Below the pieces are notes generated by a model. The model was not told the DNA's origin. It worked only from the letters and a program-made list of their open reading frames with translations, and searched no databases. Shown here in pieces: positions 23,001 through 37,000 of a stretch of 64,000 nucleotides of DNA. The stretch comes from Prorocentrum cordatum (taxonomy: Eukaryota > Sar > Dinophyceae > Prorocentrales > Prorocentraceae). The stretch spans positions 185,072 through 249,071 of the forward strand of contig CAUYUJ010014200.1 in assembly GCA_963575745.1 (NCBI GenBank), written 5' to 3'. How positions within the stretch are numbered: the first letter of the stretch is position 1; every line of letters begins with the position of its first letter. The translations under genes were made by a program, and so were the position numbers.

Positions 23001-26000
23001 TTCTGTATCTCTCTCTCTCTCTATCTTTCTCGTTGTGTCTCTCTCTCTCTCTCTCTTTGTCTCTCTCACTGCCTCTCTCTCTCTCTCTCTTTTCTTCTCT
23101 CCGTCTCTCTTTCTCTCACTTTCTACGCTGTTTCTCTCTATCCCTCTCTCCCTATCTCTCTCGTTTTTGTTTGTTCTCTCTCTCTCTCTTTCTCTTTTTA
23201 TCTCTCTCTCTCTCTCCCTCTCTCTCTCTCTCTCCCTCCCAGGGACCCTACACAACCCCAGTGAAAGCACTGGGTGTGCGATGTCAGGCGTGCGGACATC
23301 CTGTGTTGTCATTCGGAAGTGTTGTATTTTGGCGCTGAGAAGTGGGGAAACTATGCGTTCTCATTCGGTTGTTTGGGAGCTCCGTGGCACGGGTTCGGTT
23401 GGATTATCTTCTCCCCCTGCACTTGTATGCCCGCGAAGCCAATGCAGGCCTCGAGCTGCCCCAACAGACGCCTCGATCATGACTATGTCCGCCTGGCGAT
23501 CTTACGCCCACCGACCCTGGCACAAGAAGGCCCGCCGGGGCCGAGTGTACCAGTGCCGAGGGCGGACCGGATGGCCGGACCTCGGGCAGCAAACGACGAG
23601 GGGCATCCTTCGACTAGACGTAAGAGTGACCTTTCGCCGGAGTGACCTTTGGTGCGGGCACAGTGGGGTTCCCCGATCGCCGAAGGCGATGTGCGATGGT
23701 GGCGCCTTGCGCGCCTGTGTTTGGCCCCCCCGCGGCCCCCCAAAAGCCGCGCACCAAAGGTTACTCTTAATGGAGGATGACGATCAATAAATGACCAGGG
23801 GTCGTGTTCACGCGGCGGCGCCCGGGATGACGATTGGACAAAACCGGCCGCGGGCTGGAAAACTATGTTTTAATCGTTCTCCTCCAGTCAGAAATTGGTG
23901 CAGAAATAGCAGAAGACTATGTTTTTATTCGTTCTCCCCCATTCTTTGTATGAATCGTCATCCCGCATTACCCAGGGTCACTCCTGCGTGCAGCCGAATC
24001 CTGGCAGCCGGCCATCTGCGCCGTAGCACCCCGCGCGCGAGCGCCGCAGCACCACGCGCGCGAGCGCGCCGCACCACGCGCGCGTCCGGGGCACCCCGCC
24101 CGCCGCGGCGCGCGGCGCTGGGACGGCCGCGGCCCGCCGCAGGTCGAGGTGAGCGAGGGCAGCGCGGCGGAGCGCTCTGACGGCGGGCGCTTCCTGAAGC
24201 GGTTCGGCACCAAGCTCGCGGTGCTGGTGGAGAGGCTGCAGGCGGGGAGGAGGAGGAGGAGGAGGGGGAGGAGGAGGAGGAGGAGGAGGAGGAGGAGGAG
24301 GAGGAGGAGGAGGAGGAGGAGGAGGAGGAGGAGGAGGAGGAAGGGGAGGAGGAGGAGGAGGAGAAGCAGGAGGAGGAGGAGGAGCAGGAGGAGGAGGAGG
24401 GGGAGGAGGAGGAGCAGGAGGAGGAGCAGGAGGAGGAGCAGGCGGAGGAGGAGGGGGAGGAGGAGGAGGAGGAGGAGGAGCAGGAGGAGAAGCAGGAGGA
24501 GGAGGAGGAGGAGGAGGAGGAGGAGGACAACCTCCGCACGCAATGGAGAACCGACCACGGCGACACCGCACGGTGCTGGTGGCGTGCGCCAGGATCTGCA
24601 CCGCCTGTGCCAGTCGACCCGCAGGGTAAGGGCAGGCAGCCCTCCCGAGGGTACCCTTGCATCCTGGCTTCCTGGGGCCATCCTTGGACACTGTCGTTGG
24701 CCGCGCCCCGCCCGAAACGCTGCGAGATGGGCTTCCAAGGCCCTTGCATCTTTATCGCGCATCCTAACTCTACGGGTTGACTGTACCAGACCACCCCGAC
24801 CCGACCCGAGGGCTCCAGTTTGGGCCCCCTTTCCCAGCGGGTGGTGGGGGGCGTCGGGGAACATGGAAGAATCACATGTGGAATCCGTACCACCCCCCCA
24901 ACCTTACGGCGGGCCTGTCCCTCTACATGAGGCGTATCCAAAGATAGTCTAAAGAATCGAGTCTGGGGACTACTTTTTCACTAGTTTTCACAATTTTGGG
25001 AGCATGTTTGGGGTATTTTCATTTTTCGCCTAACATCCCCCTGTGGGGGACCTAACCCCAACCCGAAGTTCGGATCTTCGGGTCGGTTTGGGTGGTCTGG
25101 TAGGCAGCCAAGGATTGCCCGGATGGCCCCGGCCACCCGCTGGGGCTCACGAAGCTCAGACCGCGCCCCACCCTCCGCGCCCTAAGCTGCAGGGTGGAGG
25201 CATGGGACGAGAAGGCCCGAGGGTCGACAGGAATGAAGGCAAGGAGGAGGAGGAGGAGGAGGAGGAGGAGGAGGAGGAGGAGGAGGAGGAGGAAGAGGAG
25301 GAGGAGGAGAAGAGGAGGAGGAGGAGGAGGAGGAGGAGGAGGAGGAGGAGAGGAGGAGGAGGAGGAGGGAGGAGGAGGAGGAGGAGGAAGGGGAGGAGGA
25401 GGAGGAGAAGCAGGTGGAGGAGGAGCAGGAGGAGGAGGGGAGGAGGAGGAGCAGGAGGAGGCAGGAGGAGGAGCAGGCGGAGGAGGGGGAGGAGGAGGAG
25501 GAGGAGGAGGAGCAGGAGGAGAAGCAGGAGGAGGAGGAGGAGGAGGAGGAGGAGGAGGAGGAGGAGGAGGGAGGAGGAGGAGGAGGGGAGGAGGAGAGAG
25601 GAGGGGCGGAGGAGGAGAGGGGAGGAGGAGGAGGAGGAGGAGGAGGAGGAGGAGGAGGCGGAGGAGGAGGAGGAGGAAAAGGTTCGGAGGAGCTCAGGGT
25701 GGAGCATGTGCCACGGCCCGCAGCCCCCAAAGCCGCGCGCACGCCTCGGGCGGCGTGCGATATGGCCCACGGCGGCTTCGGGCTGCAGGCGCAGCGGGCT
25801 GCGGGCGCCTCGGGCCTCGCGCTGCTGCAGGGCGGCTCCTCGGGGTGGCGCGCGGCGGATCGCTGAGATGCGGCTGGCCCGGCGGCACCACGAAGGCCCC
25901 CTCGGATTGCCGGGCATGTCCCCTCAGAGGCAGATCTCGGAGGACAGATGTTCGAATAGTCCATGAGAAACACACATTGCTAAACATACTAGCACAATCG

Positions 26001-27964
26001 TCCCCGGAAACCGTTTTGATTATTTTTAACATGTACCTCCTCTACAGGGACATGCCCGACTTGACCCTACGATCGCTCTCCGTGGCGGCGGGGGTGCCTG
26101 AGGGCAGCGGGCCCCACGGCGCTTGGGCTCTCCCCTGGACCCCTCCTCCACCCCGTGAGCTGCTTGCTCTCTGAAGGGCCTGGAGCCCTACGGAGGGCCC
26201 CGAAGGTCCATTGAGCAACGAGGCAGATCCAGGGCGCATGGCCTCCGCCCCTCGCCCTCCGTCTTCCGAACCCTTGCCCGCGACGGGTGCCGCGCTGCCG
26301 CAGACGCCGCCGCGGCCGCATCGGAAGGTGCAAGGCATACTCCGCCTCCCTCGAGCAGGGCCTAGACCCCATACGTCCTTTTATTTTACCCTCGGCAGAG
26401 CCCTCCCCCCCCAGGGGTAGCTGTTCGTCCAGCGCCCGTTTCTGATTCTCCTGGGGGCCAGAGAGCGGGCCCCGGAGGCCGAAAGCGAGGCGACCCGCCC
26501 CGATGCAGCAGACCACGTCGTTGGGCATTTCGTTTCCTGGCCTCCTGTGGGGCCCACCAGGACTCCAGCTCCCGCAGCTCCCTGTGCGAGGCGGGGCACC
26601 TCCCCGCACCCGGCGGCGCAGCGGGACGGGCGGTGCCAGCCGCCCCCCTTCTGGTGCGGGAGGTGCGGCCCGGGCCGTGTGCCCGGGCGACGGTCGGCGG
26701 CGCTTCCAGAGCATCCTCCCCCTCCCCCTCCTCCTCCTCCTCCTCCTCCTCCTCCTCCTCCTCCTCCTCCTCCTCCTCCTCCTCCTCCCCCTCCTCCTCC
26801 TCCTCCTCCTCCTCCTCCTCGTCCAGGTTAAACTTCGGAGGCACCTCGAGCCATGACAAAACCACGTCGGGAGGTGTGTCGCAGCTTACTGCATCTGGGG
26901 GCCCTCCCAGGTCGCGGGACGGTCACAAAACGACTCAGGACGAAAAACCGGTCCCCTGGAAGGGGTACAGACTTTTGGTGGTCGACATTTCGGAAAAAAT
27001 CACGACTTCGGAGGTCTGGGGCTTTCGGGGACCAAGAGTCCTCCAAAGGCCACGGGGGCCGCACAAGCGGCTCCCAGGACTCGTTCTGTAAGGCCTCGGC
27101 GCCCCCTGGGGGCCTCTGCCAGGCCCCAGGGGCAGCACAGATGTTCTGGCCGCGACTCGCGACGAAGAGTTGACAACCCCGGGGGGGTAGGGGTGCGGAT
27201 CGGCAGGAGCTTTAAAAAAAACCGTTGGATCTCTGGGATCGCCCTGGCGCCCCGGGGGGAGAGCTTGGGGGCCTGGGAGCCCAGACCCCCTCGAGCCCTG
27301 ACAAAAGTCACGACGGGAGGTCAGCAACTATATTTTCTGATGGGCCGATTTCCCACCACCACAACCATAGGTAGGATGGAGAGGAAAGAGGAGGAGGAGG
27401 AGGAGGAGGAGGAGGAGGAGGAGGAGGAGAGAGGAGGAGGAGGAGGAGGAGGGAGGAGGGAGGAGGAGCAGGAGGAGCAGGAGGAGCAGGAGGAGCATGA
27501 GGAGGGGGAGGAGGAGGAGGAGTTGGAGGAGGGGGAGGAGGAGGAGGGAGGGAGGGAGGGAGGGAGGGAGGGAGGGAGGGAGGGATGAGGAGGAGGAGGA
27601 GGAGGATGGGACGGCCGTCCAGGGGAACGGGTCGAGAGTTCTGGGGGTCCACGTCCTGAAAGAAAAGGACGTCGTCGGGGGGGTCTGAGGGCATCGCATG
27701 TCTGGGTCGTGGCACTTCCTCGGCACGCCCGCGCCGTGCTTCACGTGCTGAACGCTTCCTGCCCTTACCTCGCCTCCCCATTCTTCCCGCGCCCCTTCGT
27801 GCCCCATGTGCTCCCGGTGATTCCCGCCCGCTGCTCGACCGGCGCTTGCACCTTCTCCAGCTCGCTTGCGCCCAGTGGCTAAGCGCGCGCGGGCGATAAT
27901 AATCACCACCATCATCATCATCATCAGCATCATCATCATCATCATCCTCCTCCTCATCATCATC

Positions 27965-28019
<55 letters not shown>

Positions 28020-31000
28020 CTTACCTTCCCCGAGAATACCTTTCATTATCCACGCCAGAACCCCGAACTTTATTACCCCAGAGAGGTGTATCATCGCCCG
28101 CGCCCGCGCAGGGTCAATTATAAACACTTTGGGGTCGACGTCGTCACAAGAATCATGACCTCGGGGGTCCGTTGCGTTGCATCTACGGGGGCCCGACGCG
28201 GGCCCGATGCAGACTCGACGCGGATTTGGCGCGGATCCGAGTCGCGACGCATCGCCGCTGCATTGCTGGCGCATCGGCGGTGACGTCGGAGACGTCGGCG
28301 TGGACAAAGATCGGGCTCCGCATCGATGCGGCGCGATCCTCCGACACCGCGTGCGCCGACCCCACCTGTCGAGGAAGAAAAAAAACACCTCGACCCGCAC
28401 ACCTTTGCGTTTACTGCACGGCCCTGGGCGTTCTCCGAACAGCCTTGCCCCACTCGATCCCTTCCGCAGGTGCGTTTGCGAAATGCTTCGCTCGCTGGGG
28501 TGATTCTTCAGAGGGTTTTTCTCGGACGTGGCGAGACACCCACCAAGACAGGTCGACTGAGGAAATCTGCTTTGGTTTACTCGACATTGGCATTCGAGTG
28601 TGCCGGTGCAGTCCCCAGTCGGTTTCTTTGATCGGCGTGCGTTTGCCCGAATACATCGGGTCGTTTTCGGACGTCGGTGATGTACGCCGCAGGGGTCCTT
28701 TCTCGATGCGGTGCCGTGCCCACGTGGAGTGCTCGTGGCAGCCTTCTCGACAGGGCGTTTTGCCGAAGGCCTCCGATGGTCCTGCCCTCGCATCTGGGAG
28801 GCCGAGAGGGTCGCCATGCCATGCCGCAGGGGTGACCCATGCCAAGAGACGCCCTGGTTGCCTCCAGGGTGCCCTGGGTTTTTTGGGTTTCGATGGCACT
28901 GCCATGGGAAGCGTGACGTCCCCACACCAAACATCAGTGGACGTCCTGGGGTCTCGGGGTGGGGTCCCTTGCGGAGGGTTCCTTGTGGTCGACGCTCCTA
29001 CACGCCGGTCGTTGAAAGTAGGTATTTGTGGATTCCCAGATCCCAATCTACTTCAAGCGCCTTCCTACCTCAAGAATCGACATGATTTTGCTGTGCTTCG
29101 TTGCTCTCTGGGAGGGCCTGGACCCAGTCCACTCTGTCCGCCTTCCTACTCCATGCTTCTACCAACGTCTTCCGACCGACGTGTGCTGCAGCCTCTGGGC
29201 GGGCGCAGGGGCTGCGCACCGCGGACCCCACGGCCAAGTGCATCCTCTTCGTGCAGTTCGACGACTTGAAGATGCAGGCCCTGCCCCCCCTCCCCTTCCT
29301 CCTCCTCCTCCTCCGCCTCCTCCTCCTCCTCCTCCTCTTCCTCCTCCTCCTTCTTTTCCTCCTCCTTTTCCTCCTCCTCCTCCTCCTCCTCCTCCTCCTC
29401 CTCCTCGACCTCGTCCTCCTCCTTCCCACCCAGGGGCCGGCCTGGGGGGTCGGAGGCGGCCCAGTGGATAGGTTCCAGCCGGCGGCAAGGGGGGTGCGAG
29501 GTTCGAGGTTCTGGGTGCGAGGGGCGCTTCTGCACCGGACAGGCAGGCGTCGTGTGGTTTCGAGCAGAGGCCTCCCGATCCGCCCACGCTGCCCACCGCG
29601 GCCGCCAGATCACCAGGTCCACCGAGGTTCCCCCCGAGACCCCCGGCCCTCCCGACCCGACCCGCCCAGTCTGCATACCGCTGCCGCCAGATCTCCATGT
29701 CCACCGGGAGCACCCGAGACTTTCGCCCCTGTGAGCATGACAGGATACATCTAGCAGCGCAGAGCACCACATAACACGTCATGGCAAACAAGAGCATGAT
29801 CACCGACCATTACATGTCAGCGCAGAGCATAACACAGCACATCGTCACACACCATGGCATACCATAGCATGACAACTTCTTATATGTCAGGGCGGGCCAT
29901 ACATCACATGTCGTAACATCACACAGCGTACATCTAGACCACATCATATCGTACCACGGCGTTGCGTATCATAACAAGCCATTCCTTCACGCAAATCATC
30001 ACATACAACGTCATAAGACATCACACACATTAATACGCCATGCCGACAGAGAGCTCAACACATGTATTCATAACTCAGCACATGAGAACGTCACCAGGAG
30101 ACACTATCGATAACACCATTACCTAGCACATCAGTGCATTGCCTACCGGGTCGTATCAGGGTGTAGTATAACAGTTCTTGGCAAACCATACCAGATGTGT
30201 TGAAGTATGGTTACCATGGCGGCAACACATGTAACACAGCATCATCGATGTCTACACTCCAAATATGCACGCCATGACATACTATGGCATACCATCTTAG
30301 AGCGAGCATAGTACAACGTTGCCATCATACTTTCTCTATTATTGCCACCACTGCAGCAACGCATGAGGTACTTATCTCGGTCCTCTCGGGGCCTTTAGGC
30401 CGTCCCGGTGCCCTCCTGTAGCTACCTTGGTCCTTCTGGGCGGCATCTTTTCGCATCGGAAATGCTCTGGAGGAGCGGGAGGCGGGAACCAGAAGACGAA
30501 ATAGCAGGAGATAGAGGGTAGTGGCCACGGCCTTCACTCACTTTCCAGCTGCGCTTTTGTATCGGAGCGGTGATCTCGCCTGGGCGCTGGCTACATTCCT
30601 GATCGGCAGTGGTGTTGACGCGCCTCTCTGATCAGAAATTTGGTTGTCGCCAGAGCGCTGGCCTCATTCCTGGTTGGAAACGGATCTCTCGCTTCAGCGA
30701 TGGCCACATATCTGAATTGGTGCTGCCATTCTAGCGCGGACCGCATCGTTGATTGGGAATGTGCTGTCGCCTGAGCGCCGTCCACATGTTCATGCCTGGA
30801 CGCGTAATACTGTCTTCAAGTCGGAGGGTTTGTCCGCGTTGTCAAGGGAGTTGTCCAGGTTTCGTTTGATGACTTGTTTCGGAGGTTGTTAGAATCCCAC
30901 CTTGCCACGTCGGTCAGCGAAGTGCCTTTCTTCGCTGCCCGAGAGCGTGCCGTGGCCGTTTCGCTACATGGTCATTGCTCAAGGGGCCTCTTATCCATCC

Positions 31001-34000
31001 CGGATAACAGCAGCAGGCTCAGGGATTGGGGATGTGCAGCGCACGGTTCAGGTCATCGGTTCTTGATCCGAAGCAGGCCCGATGAAACGAATGAACCGAC
31101 GTGCCCAGATGGTTCTCGTTTCGTTACTCTACTGAGGCACAGGTGTGTTACTTCCTCGTTTCCATTGGGCGTGGATCACGCATGCCATTGTTGCCTGTCT
31201 TCACAAGAGAGGGGGAACGGCGGGAGTGAGGTCGAGAGAAGGGCAGGGTAGAGGTGGCGCTCCAGGCGCCCTTTACTTACGCGTTCCCACGAGACACCCG
31301 TCGGTTAGATTTTTGCTCAGCCCGTCGTTCCAGGATCACATGATGCCTTCCAATGGGCGGTTATTGTTCGTCTCGAGTTGTTCTGTGGCATTCGGCTGGT
31401 TCGGAATGCTAGGTGGAACCACCTCGATGCAGGATAGTGATTTCGAATTTCCGATGGGTCGTGTTCACGCAGCGGCGCCCGGGACGATGATTAGGAAAGC
31501 TAGCTCCAGGTTGAAAATTAGTTCCCCATATCCTAAGATGGGGTTCTTGTTATTACTTGGACGCCTCCTACTCCTTCTCCCTCCTCCTCTTTCCTCCTCC
31601 CCTACTGTCGGACTTACTCATACTCAGACTTGCTCATACTCAGACTTTCTCATACACAGACTTACTCATACTCAGACTTACTCATACTCAGACCTAATCA
31701 TACACAGACTTACTCACACTCAGACATACTCAACATTCTTCGCTTGGAGAGCAGATTGTGAGGATGTCTCAGGCGGGGCGCTGGTTTCAGCACCCCTAAG
31801 GGGAGCCGCCAGGGGTGTTTGCACGGGCTCGCTCGCGGCCATGTTGTGGGGATGTCTCAGGCTGTTTGCTTGTTTCTGGGCCCAACATCCTTCGCTTTCG
31901 GAGCAGATTTGGAGGATGTCTCGAGCGAGGCGCTCAGTTTCACCCCCAAGGTGGGCCAGATTTTGAGGATGTCTCGATCGGTTTGCTTGTTTTGGTGGCC
32001 AGGCTCGTGGGCGCAGCACCCCTAAGGGGAGCCGCCAGGGATGTTTGCACGGGCTCGTTCGCGGCCATTTTGTGGGGATGTCTCAGGCGGTTTGCTTGTT
32101 TCTGGGCCCAACATCCTTCGCTTTCGGAGCAGATTTGGAGGATGTCTCGAGCGAGGCGCTCATTTTCACCCCCCAGGTGGGCCAGATTTTGAGGATGTCT
32201 CGATCGGTTTGCTTGTTTTGGTGGCCAGGCTCGTGGGCGCAGCGCCCCTAAGGGGAGCCGCCAGGGGTGTTTGCACGGGCTCGTTCGCGGCCATGTTGTG
32301 GGGATGTCTCAGGCTGTTTGCTTGTTTCTGGGCCCAACATCATTCGCTTTCGGAGCAGAGTTGGAGGATGTCTCGAGCGAGGCGCTCATTTTCACCCCCC
32401 AGGTGGGCCAGATGTTGAGGATGTCTCGATCGGTTTGCTTGTTTTGGTGGCCAGGCTCGTGGGCGCAGATTCTTCTCAGGATGCCACAGGAGGCTCCAAC
32501 AGGCTCCAGGAGGCCCCAGGAGACCACATGAGGTCCCAGGAGGCATCAGGAGGCCACAGAAAGACTCAAGAGGCCACAGGATGTCCCAAGAGGCTCCAGG
32601 AGGCCCCAGGAAGCTCCAGAAGGCCTCAGGAAACCACAGGAGGCCCCAGGAGGCAACAGGAAGCGCCAGGAGGCCTCGGAAGGCAACAGGAGGCCCCGAG
32701 AGGCCCCAGGAGCAGGAGGCCTCAGAAGGCAACAGGAGTGGCTCCAATCCCATGTGTTTTACGTATGCTCCTATCGATTGGGCCTCACCTGGAGCACGAT
32801 TCTTTGATGTCTACGTATGTTTCTATAGATGGTCCTTCTCCTGTGTACACAATCCTAAATGTTTTACTCATGTTCCTATGTATTGGGCCTCTCCTGGGGC
32901 ACGAGTCCGTGGTGTTTTACGCGTGTTCCTATAGATTGCCCTTCTCTTGTGGCTCTAATCCGCAATGTTTTATGTACGTCTGTTGCTATATATTGCGCCT
33001 CTCCTGGGGCACGAAACCTTCCTAGGAGGTCCCAGGAGGTCCCAAGAGGCTCCTGGAGACCCCATGAAGCCCCAGTAGGTTTCAGGAGGCCCCAGGAGGC
33101 CCCAAGCTCATGCACAGAGGCGCGCTCGTACTACTGAGGCTCATTCACACTCCAATTCATTCGCAGTTAGATTGATGTCCAGACCGTCACAACTGAAGCC
33201 CGTTACTATTCGAAAGCTCTTGCGCCTAGACATTCACGGCGGACAGGTCCATGCGAGTAGATGCACATATGGGGAGCTCCACGCAGTGAATAATTGTTCC
33301 ATCGGTTTTCCTCCGCCCTCCTCGGGCGCGCGCCCACACGGTCGACGGTCTAGACGGAGCCGAAGCGAAGCGGAAGCCGAAGATTCGGACACCATTTTGT
33401 GAAGCATTCACCCCGCATTTGACACGGCCTCGCCGACCTCCAGAGGAGACAACGAGTAATGCACGATGGAAGTCTTCTTGAGGGCATCCTGGGGCTTCTG
33501 GGGGGGGGGGGGGGGGGCGTCTGGGAGGCCTGTAGGAGGCCTCGTCGCGCCTCGCGGGGGCGCCTCAGAGGCCTCCTGGGGAGCCCTCGGGAACATGTTA
33601 GGGGGGAAGGCTACCGCCGTGGGGCCGTATCAGCTGTGAAGTCGTATAGGGGGAGGATGGGGGACGGGAGGAGGAGGAACGGGAGGAGGAGGAACGGGAG
33701 GAGGAGACGGAGGAGCAGGAGGAGGAGCAGGAGGAGGAGGAGGAGGAGGAGGAGGAGGAGGAGAAGGCGGAGGAGGATTTGGAGGAGGTGGAGGAGGAGT
33801 AGGAGGAGGAGGAGGAGGAGATCCCACCTCTTTGGGTTCGTCGCCATCCTTCCGCTGGGCCTCTGCCGCCGCGGCGCCCGCCCAGCGCCCCTTGCCCCCC
33901 CCTCCCCCTCGGGGCGCGAGGTGGGCGCCGCTCTGCGCGAGGGGGGCATCCCAACCGCGCAGCTCAAGGCGCCCCTCAGGGCTTCGGGGGGAAGGGGGGA

Positions 34001-37000
34001 GGGAGGAGGAGGGGGAGGAGGGAGAGGGGTAGGAGAAGGAGGAGGAGGAGGAGCAGGGGGAGAAGGAGCAGGAGGAGGAGGAGGAGGAGGAGGAGGAGGA
34101 GGGGAGGAGGAGGCGGAGGAGGAGGAGGTGGAGGAGGAGCAGAAGGAGCAGAATGAGCAGGAGGAGGAGGAGCAGGAGGAGGAGCAGGAGGAGGAGGAGG
34201 AGGAGCAAGAGCAAAAGGAGCAGGAGGAGGAGAAGGAGGAGGGGGAGCAGGAGGAGAGGGCGGGAGGGAAGGGGGAGAAGGAAGAGGATGAGTAGGAGGA
34301 GGAGGAGGATGACAAGGAGGAGCAGGAGAAGGAGGAGTTGGAGAAGCAAGCGGAGGGTCGAGGAGGACGAGGGGGGGAGGGCAGAGTAGGAACAGCTTCC
34401 AGTACCGCTTCTCATCTTGCTCCCTGCGGTCGACATCGATCAGCGGATTGTGGCCACCCTTGCAAGGCCGTCTGTTGAGTTGGCTTGCCGTGTTCTCTCT
34501 CTCTCTCTCTATCCGTGGTGTGCGTGGTCCCGGTAGCCTTCTTGAGGGGCAGCGGATTTCTCCTCCTGCATTGCCTGGTTTAGCACAACTACGGTACCAC
34601 TGCTGATCGTGGAGAGTTCTCGTCGCCACGGCTGGATGCTCCTCGCAGTTGCGGTCAGAACGCGCCCCAAGGAGAGGGTCCAGGGATCAGCAGTGTCGGC
34701 ACCTTCTTGTCCCCTCAGGGAGGGCATGCTGAAGACGGCGAGGAGAAGAGGGAGGCACGCCGTCTCTCACGCGCGCTGGTCCCAGCGCCGTAGCTCACAG
34801 CACCCCGCCTCCGGCCGACCTCCGCTATCTGGCCGAGCAGGCGCAGGGCCTGCCCACCACTCCCCATGCCTCCAAGCCCGCGGCGGGCCTCGGGCCGGGG
34901 CTCCGTGTCGCAAGCGCTGCCCCCGTGAGTGGCGCGCGGCTCCAGTGGCCATCTGCTCGCGGTGGGGGCAGGGCCGGTGGCGCGCAGGTGGAGTTTGATC
35001 GATCGTTGCGCGGCGCAGTAGCCAAGCAGCGACTCGCGACGAAGAGCCATGTCTCGGGGCAGTGGACGTGAGAGGGGGGGGGCCCGTGCCTCGAAAGTAT
35101 CGAGACGTCGGGTGTCTGGGTTCGCGCCGCCCTGGCGCGGTGGCGATTTTGGTGAGGGTGCTCAGCGGTGAACGCCGGCATCGAAGGGTCTGCGCCGTGG
35201 GAAATCGACCGACGTCGGCAGATCTGCGCTACAATTAGGAACCACGATCGCTTGCGGAGGAACGAGCCACGCGGATGCCAGAAACCAATGCCCACGGCTT
35301 CGCGACGTCAAAACTAATTCCCATCGCCCGAAATCACTGCCAAGACATGAATCCATACAGTCAAAACGCTGAGATAAGGAGCAGTTCGGATTCAGAAGGG
35401 GTCATTACTTGTTCCTCAGGTCCTTTCATGGTTGTTCCTCCAACGCTCCGTTTGCACCAAGCGCTCAGATAAGGAGCAGTTCGGGTTCGGAAGATGTTGG
35501 TTGTTTCTCAGGTCCTGCCATGGCCACTCCTCCATCGCTCCGTTTGCACCACTGCCTCTCTGTCGCCAAAGAAATGGCTTCCTCCCCTTCCTGGCGCTCC
35601 TTACCGCAGTGGCTCGAGGAGGACAACGCGACGTCAGCCTTCCACCGCCCAGGTCGTCGCTGCGTGTGCCTGGTCAGCAGTCAGGACCTCCAGGATGCTG
35701 TGATACGAAGCAGGCCGGGTTCGGAGGGGGCTCCCGTGGCTCCGCGCTGCGAAGGCCCAGGCTGGTGCTCGTCCCCTGCGCAGCGCTCCTCCTGGTCGCC
35801 GCCCGGCTGCCGCGGTCGCTCGAGGCTCCACGGCCAACGCGGCTCGGCGGACAAGAAGCAGAAGGAGAGGAGGACACTGCACTAACGTGGGTTCGCACAT
35901 GCGAAGCGTCGTTTTCCTCCTGCCGCGCACCTCTCGCTGGCCTCCCATCACTCCACAGCGGCCGGCCTCGTGCGGCGCTGCCAGCTCTCGTGTCCTTTCG
36001 GCGCGCCTGCTTCCTCCGCGCTCCTCCGCAGCCGCGTGGGCGACGGGAGGGGGACCGCTTGCCGCTGCAGGTGCGCTTGCCACTGCAGCGGTGCCGTCGG
36101 AGCCCCGCGCGTTCTCTTTGGATCGGCGCTGGCCCCCCCGCTCCCTGCCGCGCGGGGCGCGCCCCTAGGGTTAGGATGTTCCAACCTACTTTAACCTTGT
36201 TCACCAGGAAGGATTTCGAGCACCAGAAAATTACCAGGAATAATGTCGCGAACCAACAAAGTGCCAAAACTCGAGGGTTTTCACGTGTCGAGCCCTGGGA
36301 GGCACTCGTCCGACACTGCTTCGACACTGCTTCGACACTGTTTCCACACTTTGCTGGGTGATCGAAATTATTTCTGGGATATGGTCCTTAAGTACGATGG
36401 GAGCAACATAACCCTAGGGGCGGCGCTGGCGCTGCCGCCAGGAGTCTCCGGCGCCGACCCAAGAGATCCGCGCGGGGCCCGAGCGGTCACGCTTCCCAGA
36501 CCCCCGACGTCATGACTTTCTCATGACGTCGACCCCCAGGGGTCTCGACCCACTCCCCGGGACCGGTTTTTCAGCCTGCGAGTTCGGTCTCTCGGTCCCG
36601 GGGCCCGGTAAGGGCCCCCAGCGGCCGAAAGCAGTGACAGACCTCAGGTCGTGATGTTTTCATGACTCCAGGGGGTCCCGGTCATGCTGCTGGCCGTCCC
36701 GCCTTGCGGCCCTCGCGCAGCAGTGAGCTTGCGGCCCCCCCTCGCTCGTGCGGCGCGCCCGCCGCCCGCGTGGCGGAGCTGGAACAAAAACAGCTAATGT
36801 TAAGTCGGGCGTGTCCCTCTACAGGAGAAATATTCCAAAATAGTCTGAAAGATTTTCGGGGACGCTATTTGTTCACCCATTGTGGCTTCTTGGGAGTAGT
36901 TTTATAATCTTATGTTGTTTGTTCCGTCCGAATTTCGCATGTAGGGGGACATGCCCGACCAAATGGCAACTTGGGCAGGGCTCCGTGAGCCAGCGGGCCG

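Larger units (their letters stand above)
14174..24142 (+). other. Intron 2 of the RING/SNF2 gene (about 10 kb)
   Basis: GC-AG by this model. Contents in order: GGA tract (14230-14332), antisense retrotransposon RNase H relic (14890-16186) split by a TA tract (15262-15392), TCC tract (16790-16912), family H copy (17130-17260), the ~101 bp satellite (17690-22080), family A element (22154-22311), CT-rich tract (22975-23245) and family C element (23620-23771). The GC-rich block 16560-16785 could hide an exon, but no frame is convincing. Confidence 0.5.
24242..29208 (+). other. Intron 3 of the RING/SNF2 gene
   Basis: GC-AG. Contents: GGA tract (24245-24530), family K copy (24620-24790), family B elements (24903-25053 and 25907-26066, the latter inverted), GGA tract (25240-25680), TCC tract (26720-26822), family H copies (26900-27075 and 27600-27700), GGA/GGGA tract (27375-27608), ATC tract (27898-28020), family G copy (28155-28385) and a module shared with 40.8-41.17 kb (28840-29080). 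Two GC-rich blocks (25690-25860 and 26560-26710) might contain exons, but I could not fix a frame. Confidence 0.5.
29278..33920 (+). other. Intron 4 of the RING/SNF2 gene
   Basis: GC-AG. Contents: TCC tract (29285-29408), CAT-rich low-complexity sequence (29740-30340), a weak ~63 bp repeat (30565-30800), a 16 bp minisatellite (31616-31738), the 226 bp triplicate (31745-32470), AGGAGGCC(A/C)C words (32475-32750 and 33025-33110), a 53 bp tandem (32752-33015) and a GGA tract (33655-33825). 30800-31450 is ordinary-looking sequence with no gene recognised. Confidence 0.5.
33969..36978 (+). other. Intron 5 of the RING/SNF2 gene
   Basis: GC-AG. Contents: GGA tract with GCA variants (33995-34380), an imperfect 95 bp duplication (35367-35555), GC-rich block (35700-36170, no convincing frame), family H inverted copy (36500-36670) and a family B element (36800-36962) whose right end lies 16 bp before the acceptor. 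Confidence 0.5.

Noticed and set aside
25690-25865. Ala/Arg-rich frame after the GGA tract as an exon
   Set aside because: Plausible composition but no motif and no clear splice sites; the next 160 bp is a family B element.
26560-26710. GC-rich block with Cys-containing frames, as a further RING/helicase exon
   Set aside because: Three frames are equally open, none aligns with an expected segment, and the flanking exons (24241 and 29209) already join without a gap.
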